NCBI GenBank assembly: GCA_029641185.1
Contig: JAPWGK010000022.1
Span: 496,001-560,000, forward strand
From: Pseudofabraea citricarpa
Taxonomy: Eukaryota > Ascomycota > Leotiomycetes > Helotiales > Dermateaceae
DNA: 64,000 bases
Direction of reading: 5' to 3'
A program made the position numbers and the translations under genes. The notes below the pieces were generated by a model. It was not told the origin of the DNA and did no database searches. It was given only the letters and a program-made list of their open reading frames with translations. This document shows, piece after piece, positions 44,059 through 59,109 of this stretch; position 1 is the first letter of the stretch, and every line of letters starts with the position of its first letter.

Positions 44059-47000
44059 AGATATCCAGAAATAATAGAAATTAGATCTTATCCTCATGTT
44101 CGACCTTCAACTCCCTAGAGCTTTCTAGATTTATTTACGATCACTTTTGATATTACCAATTTTGTTCCTGACGAGAGAAACCAAGCAATGAGTGAAAGAC
44201 GTTGTAAAATCCTCCGCTCGGTCCCGAACCTTAAAATCTGCTACTGTATATGCCGCGTCCTTATGGTTCGTGCTGTTGCCCCTGCCTTGATTTCGCAGGA
44301 TCACCCCACTGTGGGTTGTCAAGGTACTGGGTTGCAACTGATCAGACAAGCTTATTCGGTGTTGGTGTTATGAATGGAATTTTTAAATAAGGAGTTTACA
44401 TCCAAGGCTCCAGGTTTGTAGGACACATGATTATAGTGAACTGGTTCGAACCGACTGCAAATAATCCACATAAACTCCTCAAATTTTTTAATAGGCTATG
44501 ATAACAAGAAAACAAGAAGAAATCAATTGCTTATAGCCCACTTGAAGAGTCAGCACGGAGAGACCTCTGTCGTCGATATACATTTAAGCTGGAGCCCTCT
44601 AATGAATGTTAAAGGGGCTAAGCTATGAATATGGCAACCAAAAGAGTCTGGCGACTTGAGCTCGTAGATACTATCCATTCCAGTCCTTTGGATCTTTAGG
44701 GTTCAAAATTACAACCGACAAATCTCAAAAACTCATCGATGGACTTATTAGCCAAGTAGTTTTGACTCTTCATCGGGAGTCTTCCACCAAGGAAATTGTT
44801 TAAACTATAGGAGTTGGGATGAAAAACAAGAAGATTTAGTTTTCAATAGCAATCGAACTTTTTTAATGATTTGGCTTCAAGCTATATGCTTGCAGCCAAT
44901 TCCACTATCAATACATAAAGCTCCATAATAGGATTCGTATTCTTTCAGAATCGCTTTATCCTGATTCAATTCACCTCGGGACTCGGGGTAAGACCGCATG
45001 GTTTGCGGGGAGATGATACGGCCTGTTTTAGCCATGCAGTTCCAGATGCATTATTCTGCGAGGGTATTCCTAGTATGCGTGGCAACACTTACACGAACTA
45101 ATATGTTATGTCATATAGTATTAAGATCTTGGCGATCAGATACAGCAATTCTATATTACCTCTCATATCATTTCAAATTAGCAATCCTATCGACATGTTC
45201 GTAGATCATAAACACAAGATATTCCCCTCTTTCAAAACCTAAATTCACATATGATCTACATCAGGTGATGTGATTCTATTTTTCTTGTTAGAGACCCCTA
45301 GATGATTTAAGAGAGTAACTCTTAAGTATAATAAGTTCTTGATAAATAACAATATTAAGAGAAAGAGTCATTATATCATTGTGTGGTGGTTTACACGTGA
45401 CATAATATTCACAAGTATTCGACCAAGGAGATTATCAGTACTAAAACCTAAAGTCCCAAGTGGAATTGAGTGGTTTAACCAGATTTGACGCCTTGTCAAG
45501 AGCTGATATAAGAAACCAATGTTTGATATCATATTTGAAAAGTAAATATAAATGATTGATTAGAATGGGTTTAAATATATTTATTTAGAAAATATATGAA
45601 TCTGCAATTTCTATTTATACACAATCAATTAAGATAATGAAAATAATGGTTATATAATCTCAAATCGTTTAATTGTTACTTATAACCGATAAAAAACGTT
45701 GCTCGCTAAATCATATATCCTCAATCGATTCGAGTCACATTGTCATCCGTGCCTAGATATCTAACCATGTCAAGGAAGTGCCAGATTGAATGTAATAAGC
45801 AGAATCTTATTAATCACTCATAAAAGATACAGTAAAGCTTTACACATTATATCACAAGTCTCGGGTCGGGTATTATGTTTCCTGTCATCTTGCACTTCGT
45901 TTTAACTGAATTAGTGATATCAATCATTAGGAGACACGTAAAAGCTTGTAAAACAAGCCTCAGAACCAACAGATTGGTAACTCCAAGCCATCTGCGACCC
46001 ATCGGAAAAATTCATATGCACGACGATCTTCTATGTTGGAAAACGGAGTTCTGTCTCTTAGGTGCTTGACTAGTGTTCCGCCGATCTGTCATGACTTTAG
46101 CGCGCCCAGGATCAGATTCTTTCAATGCTTGTGACCGATCTGTTTACAGAATGGTCGATTCTCACGTGAATAAATTATTCCAAATATTTATGTAGACACG
46201 ATTGATTACCTAGAATACCAAATTAGGCACGAAGAGAGCGAATGAAGATAAAGGTTTTGCTTTCTAACTTTGGAATTTCCTCAAAATTTCCTTTGGCCCG
46301 TCGATAAACTTTGCACTTACCGACATATCAATACCGAAAAGAAGAATGCAACGAGGTATACAATATGGATTTTCTATATCTAGTAGATAAAATCTAAGCA
46401 CATTATACAGCTGCTCTCTAGACTTTCTCTTCGTAGCCCTGCCTGAATTCGAGGACAGCAGAAATGCCCGAACAAGGATTTGATGACATGCATGACTAGG
46501 TCAGCTCTATTTAGAATGTCTGTAGCCATGTACGATACATGTACGTAGCTTTTATTTTAGGAATTCACTCGTAGTTTTAGCCAAGTACACGTCCATGAAG
46601 ATAACGGAATTCGTTATTGGCACGACCTATATTAGGGATAGAATTTGATAGGATTATATGATAAACTGTTGTCTCCAGAGGTGGGCAGTTTACTACCAAC
46701 TATCATTGGAGGCCAAATTGTTCCCGCGTGTCACTTAGAGGAGTGAATCTGTCACATTTGGTACAGCTCTGTGTAGGAGTTTACACAAATGATTACAGAG
46801 GGCATTGCAAAGAAGTATATGAAATTTCATGACGAGGAACGTGATACTTATGTATAGATGCTTGATGATCGCGGCAGCTTCCGCGAGGAATTTGTTTTCT
46901 GTAAATTGATGCCATAATAACTGAGAGCTGCACTCAGCCAATTGAAGTTATGAAGTGATTTTAAAGTGATATTTTATAGAACGAGACACGCCTTTTTAAA

Positions 47001-47764
47001 TTGCTATGAGCAAAGAAACAGAATTCTACCTCCTAAGTGTGAAAATTAGAGAAAAGAGAGCTCTGTTTGCCGTGAAAGTGCTTTAATCGAAATACACAGA
47101 TTTCCTCGACTGATCCAATTCGTAATGGGTCTAGATGACAGCCTGAGATCCCCCGAAAGTAATGCCAACATCAAACCAAGGCTTTTAAGATCCCAAAGGC
47201 TGATTGTGTTGGTCTAGATTTCGGATGCATTCCCGGTAATCGTGTTCCTGTCTCTATCGTATTGCTTGTCAATGAACCACCGATAAACAGTAGTTATTTC
47301 AACCACTGCACCCGACAATTTAACAGCCAAGATACAAACCTTCGCATCGCTTCTCATCGAGAGCGCATGGTGTACAGGGTTTCGCAAAAATAAAAACTCC
47401 GTCGGAAAAGCTTCCATTCTTGGCATTTCTAGCATCAATTTGTAAAGGTAAACTATGACCTACCGTCGCGGGAGGTTACATTTCACAATCTGGTATTCAC
47501 CTAATCAAGGCAACATCCGTACTTTTTGGTAGCTGGACTTATGCTGACGCGGCTTGAAATTGAACGCAGTTCGCTAGAAGTGTTGATAAAGGAATGCCAA
47601 GTTTATAGTTGTTCCGAGTTTGATTGCTTCTCAAGTCTACCTAGCAGCCTATCAATTTTCGGAACATAGACTTTCCTTCATGATGTTATGTTTACAAAAG
47701 TGATTCTTTTTCCGCAGGAATTTGAGCATCAGGAATTCGGATTATTCCTCGTTCATTTTTAATC
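44059..47764. other. Long intergenic region, 3.7 kb, AT-rich
   Basis: I see no gene on either strand. AT content rises from 45280 to 45700. Open frames at 44998-45204, 45875-46069, 46735-46941 and 47214-47438 are short and lack family features. CA and TG are present at normal levels, so there is no strong RIP signature here. Confidence 0.5.
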
Positions 47765-50005
47765 ATGATGGGACATCTACAACACTCTTTACTCGTGGCT
47801 TCGTCACTCTTGACAGTAGTCCTTGCAGCACCATTTCATGGCCGAATCATCAATCGTGATGCAGAACTTTCTGCCAACTACGACTTTATTGTTGTGGGAG
47901 GTGGAACCAGCGGTTTGGCCGTCGCTAACAGGCTTTCCGAAGACAATAGTAAGTCGAATGGTTATGCCATCAAACCTTGGGCCAATACTAACAATATTAT
48001 AGCCACTACCGTACTTGTCATCGAGGCAGGTTTGATGTAAGTTATAGAAAACAAACCTTGATCTCTCTTTGTGCTAACAAGCACAGGGACGAACAAGAGA
48101 TATACATCACAAGCCCAGGCTACGGAGCAGGGTTATCTACTGCATTCATCAAAAATGCTGTCGGTACTAAATACGACTGGAATATAAGTTATGCACCACA
48201 ACCCGAGCTTAACAACAGATCAGTATCCATCCCAATTGGTAAAGTAGTTGGTGGTGGATCTGTTCTGAACAGACTCGCTTATGATCGTGGCTCCAAAGGT
48301 GATTATGATAGATGGGCTGAGTTTGGAAACGAGGGTTGGGATTTCGCTGGACTGCTTCCTTATTTCAGAAAGGTAAGTGGATGTCACCATAGAATGGATC
48401 TGTCTAACTGAATAGGCCGAAAATGCAGCGCCCCCATCTGATGAACTGAGAGAAAAATGGGGTGTAGAATATGATCCTTCAGCACACGGTGACAGTGGAT
48501 ATATTCAAACTTCTTATCCTTCCTTTGTTTGGCCATGGACGGGTGAATCTTCCAATTCTTATGCTTACAATTACTCATTGTTATGCAGATAATTATATCC
48601 GTGCAATGAAAGAACTCAACGTTCATATTCCTGCCGATGGTGCCAATGGAGAAGCTATTGGAGCATTCTGGAATATGCAATCGTTAACTCATGATACACG
48701 AGTCAGATCATCATCCAGAAATGGTCATTATGATACCGTCAAGACTCGTCCGAACCTTCACTTGCTAACAAGTACTCATGTTACCAAATTGATTACCAAA
48801 TCTGCCAATGGTACAGTTGTTGTAACTGGCGTCCAGTACTCGACTTTCGGTAACACCACAACACTCGTTAGTGCCAACAAGGAAGTTATCTTAGCTGCAG
48901 GAGCTTTTCATACTCCACAAGTTTTACAACTTTCAGGCATCGGAGATGCTTCTTTACTTGCCAAGTTTGGAATCGAGCAAGTTATCGATCTTCCGGGTGT
49001 TGGAGAACATTTGCAAGATCATCAAAGTGTCTATATCTGGACTGATTGTAAATTCGAAACCTTCAACATGTTTTGCGCAGAGCTAACACCAACTAGTAAA
49101 CACTCTCACAGTTCTTAATTACACATCGAATCCGGAACTCAACGCTGCTGCGTTTGCAGAATATGAACAGAACAGAACTGGTAAGTCGATAATAATATTC
49201 AAACAATAAACTAATAAAACTAGGACCGTATGCAACTGGAAGCGGAAATTTCAATGCCTTCCTTCCTCTTCAAAATTTCACAACTGCCAATATGACATCT
49301 CAAATCTCAGCTCTTGCAGCATCTCAACTCAATCCGAATGAATTTCTACCCAACGGCACCGCTCCTTCTGTCATCGCTGGATATACCGCACAAATGGATA
49401 TCCTCAAGAAGGGCCTTACTGCATCCAATCTTGCACCCATGGAATTTGTCTTTTCACATACACGAGTTGTACCAACATTGCAACATCCACTCAGCCGTGG
49501 CAGTGTCAAGATCAATTCTACTGATGCACTCGTTAAGCCCATTGTACGAAATGGATGGCTAACCAACCCTGTCGATGTTCTTGTATTGAAAGAAGCTGTC
49601 AAGTATGGAAGAACGATCATGCAGACAGAAGCCTTTGCAGAACTTAATCCTCGAGAAACTATCCCCGGAGATGATGTACAATCGGAGGAAGACATCGAAT
49701 TTTTCGTTAGAAATGATGTTACCACTCTTTATCATCCTTCTGGAACAGCTTCTATGATGAAGAGGGAAATTGGTGGTGTGGTTGATCCTACTCTGAAAGT
49801 TTATGGAACGAGTAACTTGAGAGTTGTTGATACTAGTATAATTCCTTTGTTGCCATCTGCTCATACTCAAGGTACTGTTTATGCTATTGCTGAGAAGTTA
49901 TGTTTCCATTGCTCTTATGAACCTATAAATGCTAACAAATTTAATAGGCTGCTGATATCATCAAAGCTGCTCACAATCTTTAATATGAGAGGATGTACAA
50001 ATTAG
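47765..50005 (+). CDS. Secreted GMC oxidoreductase (glucose-methanol-choline family)
   Basis: This is an FAD-dependent alcohol/sugar oxidase or dehydrogenase, probably extracellular (signal peptide [20 protein letters not shown]). Eight exons (47765-47948, 48003-48036, 48087-48372, 48416-48542, 48589-49047, 49112-49180, 49224-49896, 49948-50005) give about 629 aa. Motifs are [20 protein letters not shown] (FAD), [19 protein letters not shown] (GMC signature 1), [15 protein letters not shown] (signature 2), and the active-site His in [10 protein letters not shown] with [16 protein letters not shown]. Several Asn glycosylation sequons are present. Oddity: the last donor reads AAGTTATG, so GT splicing leaves a frame ending LLISSKLL..; one extra G would give the conserved [14 protein letters not shown] ending. 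A one-base loss or sequence error is likely, with little effect on the catalytic domain. Confidence 0.88.
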
Positions 50006-50159
50006 GGGGGCTAAGAAAATAGCAAGGGGAAATTAGATATTAGATGTTTTTTTATATTCATATATCTGTCTACTTTAGTTTAATTTAACCCTTTATAATC
50101 TTCCACCCTCCCGAGGCCCTACTAAGGCTCCACAAAAAAGGTAGAGCTAGAAGAATCTA
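50006..50159. other. GMC 3' flank and border of AT block
   Basis: Short transition from ordinary sequence into the AT-rich block. CA and TG become rare beyond about 50160. Confidence 0.5.
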
Positions 50160-53100
50160 TTAGCTATATACTTCGTAAAGCCTTACTTTTGCCCTACTTT
50201 TTCTGTCCCAAAGAGGGAATATTCTATTTCGGGCGATTACCAAAAGTTATAATCTTATATATTATATTATAGGGGGAGATATAAATAGAGAGAGGAGGGG
50301 TTAAATTTTATAAGGATTCGAATACCGTAGCTTTTAATTTCGTAGTATTATCCGTTCTAAAGTTATTAGTACTATAAAGAAATATCCTCTTTAAAAAAAG
50401 ACCCGAAAAAAATATTATATCGTATTTTTTAGTATATTAGAGAGTATAATCTTATTTTTAGAATTATATTTTCGCTTAGTTAAAGTATTTATTTAGCTCT
50501 TTTATAAGTATAATTACACGAGTTAATATATAACTTTCTATTTACAAATATACTTTATTTTAAGCTTTATTAGTATCTAAGCTAAAAATATACTATTATA
50601 TTTATTTTAAGCTTTCCTTAATATAAGTATTTATATCTAATTATACGTCTTTTAAGGTTTTATTTCTACTTTAGCTAAAGTACGATTTACCTTAGCGTTT
50701 ACCTTATAAGCGGGGTTAAATACTAACTAGTTTTCTTTTTCTTTTTTTTTTCTTTTTAGAAAAAAATATAAAAAATCTAATATTCGATCTTTTATTTTCG
50801 TTTTAAGATTTCTAAAAAGAAAAAGAAAGTCTAATTATTTTATTCTTTATTCTAAAAACTAAAGATATTATTTACTTATATAATATATTTTTATTATTAC
50901 TTTTTATAAGATAATTTTATATTTACGTTTTATATTACTTTTCTAATTATATTTACTTAGTTTTTTATCCTTAGTAAAATTATAAAGATATTTAATAATA
51001 ATAAGAATATTATTATAGTTATTACTTTTAATAATAGTAAAAAAATATTAGGTATTACTAGTAGTTTCCTTATATTATATTATCTAGATAATAATACTAA
51101 GTTATATTTAAATAAAGTTTATCTTTTTTAAGGTAATATAATCTTAACTTTATTTAAAACTAAGTTATTAATAGTAAATAATACTTACCTTATAATATAA
51201 TAGTTAAATTATAATCGCTAATCTCTTAAGTTTAAATTAATAAATATAATTAATACTTTTACTCTAGAAAACTAATATCTATTATAAAATAATATTTTTA
51301 TTATAATCTCGATTAATATTAAGTTAAGGTTATATCTTTTTACTTTTACTAAAGAGAAGAACCTTAATATAAAGTATTTTTTTGTTATTTTATTAAGCTA
51401 ATTTTATAAAAGATAAAAGGAGATTATTATAACCTCTAAGACAACCGATCTTTTACTTTATATTAACTAATACGCTTTTTAGATATTCTTTTGCTTTATA
51501 TATATACTAAGTTAATAATAATTTCTTAAAATATATTTATATATTTTAGAAAATCGAAACCTTTTTATTATATTTTATTATATTATTCTTATTAATAATA
51601 ATATTAGTAAATATATTATATTAGCCTTTCGTCTTCGTAGTATTAATAGTAAATAGCTTATATTATTCTTCTTAGTCTAACTTTTAACTTATTAATTAAA
51701 AGTATTAATAATATTATTAGTTACCTTAGTCTTTTAAATTCTTTTAAAACGCTTTTAAAGGCTTTAAAGTTTAGTAAAAAGCTTATCTTATTAGCTTTAT
51801 CTTTTATAATTATAATATTTATTTTACTTATCTTATCTCTTATTATTCTACTAGCTTTATCTTTTATTACTTTAAGCTCTTCTTTTCTAGAAGCTAGTTT
51901 CTCTTTTAAGCTTAAATCGACTCTTAAAAGGCCTTTTATAAAGATATCTAATAATAATATTATTTTCGTCTTAGTTAAGCTTAAATCTACTACTAAAAAA
52001 CCTCTAGTAAAAATATCTAATAATAATATTATTCTCGTTTTAGTTAAGAAAGTTATTCCTTATAAGAGAAAGAAAAAGATTATATTAGAAAAGATATTAA
52101 TAATACCTAATAAGAATTAGGTTAATTTAATTAATCTTACTACTAAGTATAATAAAAATTTTTATAATATTAATAATAATTTAAAGAATATAAGTTAATT
52201 ATAAGATAATTTAGTAAAAATTAAGTATATTAATATTATAAAGGAACTTAAGAACGATCCTTTTAGTATAAAATCTATAACTAGATATTATAATATAAGG
52301 TCTAAGTAGACTTTAGTTATTATTTATCTAATATACGTGTTATACTTTCTTTTGTTTTATATTTATAATATTAGGATTTTAATTATACTAGTATATAATT
52401 TTATTTTATATATTTAATATAAAATTAACTTTTATACTATAAATAGCTTTATATTCGTCTTTAATATAAAATTAATTTTTATAGCTTAGCTAGTTTTATA
52501 TTTTTATAAAATAATAGTTTATTTTAAATTAGTAAATAACTAATTATATTTCTTTCTAGTTAAAATATCTTCTAGTACTCGGTTTATTTCTTATAATCTT
52601 ATAGCTATTATCCCTTAAATAAAGTTATTCTATTTATAAATACCCGCTTAAGCTAATATTATACCTATTACTTAAGATTTTTATAATTTATAATTAACTT
52701 TTAATTTTATTTAATAAAATAATATTAGTATAAGACGACCTAAGCGAGAAATAATAGTTTAAAGTAATATTAAGCCCCTAGCTATTATTAAGATAAACCC
52801 TAATTTTTTTATCTTATTTAATAATTTCTAGTTTTCTCTTAATTTCTTTTTTCCTAATATCCCTTATATATATTATATTAGGCTACTTTTTAAACGTTAG
52901 GTTAAATAAGTTTATTATAACTAAGATTTCTTATATCTCTTATAATAATAACTAGGGGTATTATTAAAAACTAAAATTATCTGTTATATAACTTATATTA
53001 TTATATATAAGAGATATTCTAAGTTACTAAGGTCTTATATTTATCTTAGCTTAAGTCTAGATTATATAAAGATATTATTATAATACTTATAAATATTCTT

Positions 53101-56100
53101 TTTCTTATTAAAGTTATAGATTAATCTTAGGAAAACTTAAAGTTATAATATTATTTATAACTTTTATAATATATATAAAACTAAAACTAGGTTAATAATA
53201 ATTATAAAAAACTAATAAGTTATTATCTTTTTTTCTAGTATCTTAGGAGTATATTTAGAATTAAGTATATTTATTATAAATAATTATTATAATATTATAT
53301 TATTAAGAGAATATAATACCTAGCTAATAACTAATAATCTAATCTATTATTATCTAGATATAATTATAACTATTAGCTTAAATCTCTAATTTATTCCTTA
53401 TATTAACCTATAAAATAAAGATTTAAAGTTAAGGCTTAATAATATATTAGATATTATACTCGACTTAAGCGTTTATCTAGAAATTATAGCTAATAAAAAT
53501 TATTATTATAATCGTTTTCTTATAATATCTTTTTAGAACTTAAGAGATAAGATTATTATATTATTAAGATTTAATCCTAATATTAAGTTATTTTTTTTCT
53601 TATAATTATATTTATAAGATTATAAGAACTTTTAAAAGAATAAAGAATTTATACTAAATAGAAACTTAAAATATAAGTATATATTCTAAGATTATATTAT
53701 AGCTCGAGTTAATAAATACGATAATAGATTTTAAGATAATTATTATTATACTTAATAAGTATACTAAGAAGTTAAAGCGATTCGGATTTTTTAAAATAAT
53801 CGATAATAAATTATTACTTATAATTATTAAGCTATTAATAATATCTTACTAGAGATAATATTATTATAATAAAATATATACGAACCTAAAGTTATTCTTA
53901 ATAAAAAATTAATATAATTAATATCTTATTTTATTCGAACTAATAATATATTTTTTTAATAAGACGAATCTAAAATAAAAATAATAATAATAATATTTAA
54001 TATATTAAATTTATTTATTACTTTAACGTTTAATAAGTAATAACTAGAGTATAAAAAGATTTTAGAAATAATTTCTTCTCTTAATATACTTTTATTAGAT
54101 TAATCCTAGGAAATAATTTAATATTATTATAAGAAGATATAATAATTAGAAATAAAACTTCTTAAAAATCCTAAATATTTTAGCTTTAATAAACTTAAAG
54201 AATATATATATTAGTAAAAGTTTTAACTTTATAGGGTAATTTATTTATATAACTTATATTAGATCGAATTAAATATTTTATTACTTATAAAAAACGAATT
54301 CGTTCGAGTTAATCTCTTTAATTTAACCTTAAAACCTTTGCTTTTTATTATTATTATAAAATATAATATTTATATATATAAGTAATATTTATACGATAGA
54401 TTAAATCTTATTATTAGTTAGTATAAGAAAGGATTTCTTATTTTATTAGTATATTTAATATTTTATAATAACTAAAGCTTAAGATATACTTATAAGAGAT
54501 TAAAAGAAAAAGATTATTATATAATTTTATATAACTTAAGGATTCTTCTTTTATAAGATAAGTATATTAACGTCTAATATTATATATTAGATAAATTAAT
54601 ATCTTATATCTCTAAATATATTATAAAATTAAAGCTAAAATCCTTAGTATTAGTAAAAAGTATAAATTTTATAATTACTTACTTACTTATAAGATATATT
54701 AGGTTAATAAAAAATATAATCTTACTTCTTAATAAATATATTTTCGATTTTAGTATTATATACTTATATTTATTAATAATTATATTAAAAGAGAGAAATA
54801 AGATAATAAAACTAATATTTATATTAAAGTAATTTTTAGAGGATTCTTATTATCTAGATACTCTAGATAAATATTTCGTATATTTATATAATAATATCTT
54901 TAAAAATATAATATATTCTAAGTATTTTCGTTATTTTAATATAATAACTAAAAAACTAAGTAATAAACGCTTAAATTAAAAGAATAATAAAAGATATTAT
55001 ATAATCGAGAGGTTATTAGTTAATAATTCTTATAATATAATAAAGGTAATTATTTATAAATATTTTAAGTAAAGTTAAATTAATCTTTTTATATAATTAT
55101 TTTTAATTTAGATATTATTAAGACGTATAAGAGATAAAAAGTTTTTTTTTTTTTCTAAATTCTTTTAATTATAAGCTTAGAGATCTAATAAAAAAATTCT
55201 AGGGGATAAAAGCTATTATAAAAATCAAATATTTTATTTTTTCTCTAATATATTTAAAGAGATTCTAGTCTTTTAATAAAATACTATTAAATAAGATTAT
55301 ATTATATATTATTTAATATATCTAGAACTTATATAATCTCTTATAAATAATTATAATTAATTACTTAGATTTATCCTTAAAAATTAAATAAACTAACTTA
55401 AGGTTATTAAAAGATTTACTCTTATATTAATATTTACTTTAATACTTTAAGAAAGTTAATATTAAGTATATAATAAAGTTATAAATTCGATATCTTTATC
55501 TTAAAAAAGCTATTATTTTTTTATTATTAGATTAGCTAAAATAAAAAAATTATTTTTATTAAGAGTTTTTTAAGTATTCGAAAAAGCTATATATAAGTTA
55601 TATTTTTTACTCGTATCTATTAATAAAATAATATATAATATTAGTAGTTTTATTATTTATTTTAGTTTATTATTATTTAGTAATATCTTAGGCTTTAGTA
55701 TATCTTTTTTTAGAGGTAAAACTAATATATTATTATACTTAATAGAATTTTATTATATTAAGATACTTATTATTAATAAGATTTCTATAGTTAACTTATA
55801 TCTTTTTATATATATATTAAAGTTATTCTAGGAGATTAATTATACTTCTAAAGTTTTTAGTAATATTTATATAATTATATTTAAGAATCTAATATAATTA
55901 CCTTTAGTTATAAGAGTTTAAGTTTTTAAATTACTAGCCTAGCGTTTATTTTATCTTTTATTTCTTAGAGAATCTTAAAGGTAAAATAATAATTATATTT
56001 TCTTTTATTTTCTTAATAAGATTTAGTTTAGGAATATTAATAACTTAGTAAAATAAATATTATAAGAGAAAGTATTTAATTTTAATATATAAGAAAAAAT

Positions 56101-57404
56101 ATTTAAGATAATATTTTTAGTTATATTAAAAGATTAAGCTTATCTTATTAATAATATTATAATTTAAGTATTTCCTAATATTAATCGAAAGAATAATATC
56201 TTTTTTACTTAAGATTTTAAAGATAATAAACCTATAAATAAGATAGCCTTAAGGTATAATCCTAGGCTTTTTAAAAGAAATATAAATTTTCCTCTTATTA
56301 TTATATATATAATTAAATACTAAGTTATATATTTTATTAATCGTTTATTTGATAAAAGAATCTCTAATAATTTATATAAAGTAATTATTAGCCTTAGAAA
56401 GAAAGATCTTCCTAATATAATATTTCTTATTAATAAAGATATTCGAGTTATTAATATTAATTATAATTATAATAGATTTACGATTAATAATATTTCTTAT
56501 AAGAGGTTATAATTACTTATTATAAATACTTATATATTAATTATTTATAAAATCTAAGAACTTAGTTTTAATAATATATATCTTAGCTTAAACGAGAATA
56601 TTTTTTAATATAATTAAGTATATATTATAATTAGTCGAGTATATAATTTAAGTTAGGTTAATATCTTAAAATTAGATTAATTAATATTTTAGATTAATCC
56701 TAAAGTATTAAAAGAATATAAACGGCTCGAAGCTATAAGTAACTAGGTTTTTAATTACTCTAATTATTAATTAGTTTCTTATATATATTTTACTTAGTCT
56801 TATTATAAATATATTATTTATCTAAAAGTATTTATTAGTATTTATAACTCGAAACTCTTTCTTATAACTAGCTTTTATTACTTTAATTTTAGTATTTTTT
56901 TTTTTTCTTTTTTATATTAATTTTATAATCTTCTAAGTTTATCTTAGTTTTTTTTCCTCTTTTATTTCTTTTTTTAGAAGTTATAGCTTTACGTTCTTAT
57001 TAATATTTAGATTAATAAGTTATAATAGTTTTTATTCGTTTTATAAAAGCTAGTTATTTTATTAGATTTATTTTACGCTTTAATTAATAATAAGATATAA
57101 GTTATATATAAGCTTTTTTCTCTTTTATCGCTTAGCTTTAACTAGGATTAAGTCGTATTAGTAGAGAAAATATATTTTCGATTATAATAATATTAGATAT
57201 ATTTAACTTTAAATTTTAAGTTATAAGATTATTTAGATTTCCTTCCTTAGATATATTTATAAGAGTATTAGGCCTAAGAATAAAAAGTAAGTTAATTTTC
57301 TCTTTTTTAACTTAGACTTATAATTTTTTAGAAAGACTAAAGAAAAAGAAAATAAATCCTTAAAGTTATTTTCCTAAGAATTATAAGTTTAAGTTAAAGA
57401 AAAG

Positions 57405-57684
57405 AAAAGTTTATTACTAAAACTCTAATAATAATCTTTTCTTTTTTAACTTAGACTTATAATTCTTAGGGAAATAATATAATTCTTAGGAAAAAATAAA
57501 GAAAAAAAGAATAAATTCTTAAAGTTATTTTCCTAAGAATTATAAGTCTAAGTTAAAGAAAAAAAGTAATTCTTAGGAAAAACTAAAGAAAAAGAGAATA
57601 AATTCTTAAAGTTATTTTCCTAAGAATTATAAGTCTAAGTTAAAGAAAAAAAGATTATTATTAGAGTTATAATAATAAATTTTT
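57405..57684. repeat. Foldback inverted repeat, arms about 70 bp
   Basis: The left arm at 57405-57473 and the right arm at 57615-57684 are near-perfect reverse complements (core TTAACTTAGACTTATAATTC versus GAATTATAAGTCTAAGTTAA). The loop holds additional partial copies of the right-arm sequence, around 57515-57555. A further related copy lies at about 57285-57400. It resembles a small foldback or MITE-like element with nested arm duplications. Confidence 0.75.
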
Positions 57685-59109
57685 CCTTAAGATATATTTT
57701 ATTCCTTTAGTATAAAGCTTAAAGAAATAATAAGGAGAACTTTTATTAGTTATAATAAATAAATCGTATTATTATTATATATAAATTATTATATAATAAA
57801 AATAATATATAACTTTTATATACTTATAAGCTTATTTTAATAGCCTAAAACTCTTTTATAAATAAATAAATTCTTAGCTTTAATCGGTTTAATATAATAG
57901 TTTTTATAATACTAATAACTAAAGCTAAAAGTAAGTTTAAGATACCCTAAAAGAAGTCTTTCTTATTACTAAGGAGGAAAAGTTAAATAAAATAAGAATA
58001 ATACTTATATATCCCTAAACGCTAAAGGTTTAACTAGGTTTATTATAATTTAATATCTTACTTTTTAGTTAAAAGTTATAGCTATTATTTTATTATTAAT
58101 TTTAGGAAGATTATATAAGATTATATTCTTAGATAAATAACCTAGCTTATAAAAAAGCTTATATAAAAGTTAGGAACAAGTATATTATTATATTACGTTT
58201 TATAATATAATTACTTAAACGGAACTAAAGTAAATAACTTATTAAACCTTATAAAAGGTTTAGAAATACTTAAATATATAAGTAATTTAATAAACTACTA
58301 AAATAAAATAAGAAAATAATTCTAAAAATTATAGATTTATATAAAAACTATAGTTATATAACCCTAAGTAATTATATTTTTCTTTTACCCTAATATATCT
58401 TTTATTATATTTCCTAATATTCGAAAGTTCGAAACCTAGAATTTATAATAATAAAAAATAAAGTAATAAATATAAATAACTTCTAAAAGATTATTATAAA
58501 TCTATAGCTTTTATAAATAATAATAAAACAAAAGAAATATAAAGAATATATATTACTAAGAATTCTACTAGTTTTTCCTTTTATATTATATTATTAAAGT
58601 CGAAAAATTAAAGTTAATAATATAATCGAAAAGCTTAAGATATTAGTCGAAGTTTATAAGTCTAGAATATCCCTAAAAATATATATTAGGTCGAATCTTA
58701 TTAGTAAGAAGTTAAAATAAGATTAAAATAATAAGAAAAGAAAATTAAATAAAGATTAATATTTTATTTATCTACTTATTATTATATTTCTTAAAAGAAA
58801 GATAAGCTAATAAGATATAAAAGAATTTAGTTATTAGCTAATATTTTATACTCGATTATAATAAACCTAGCTACCTAGAGGGTTTTTAGGCTATTATAAT
58901 TTAACTCTTACTTATATTAGTATAAGGGGTTTACCTAGGTTATATATATTACTAATAATAAATTAAAATCGAAAACTATAAAATATAAAATAAAATATTC
59001 CCTAAGAAGTTATAAGATATTACTAATATATTAAAATACTAGTAAGCGAAGAAATAATAATAAAGATTATCTATAAAAATATTAGCTAGAATAAGCGATT
59101 ATAAGAGAG

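Noticed and set aside
44435..44475. TGGTTCGAACC resembling a tRNA B box
   Set aside because: It is a TTCGAA palindrome with no acceptor stem, A box or terminator around it.
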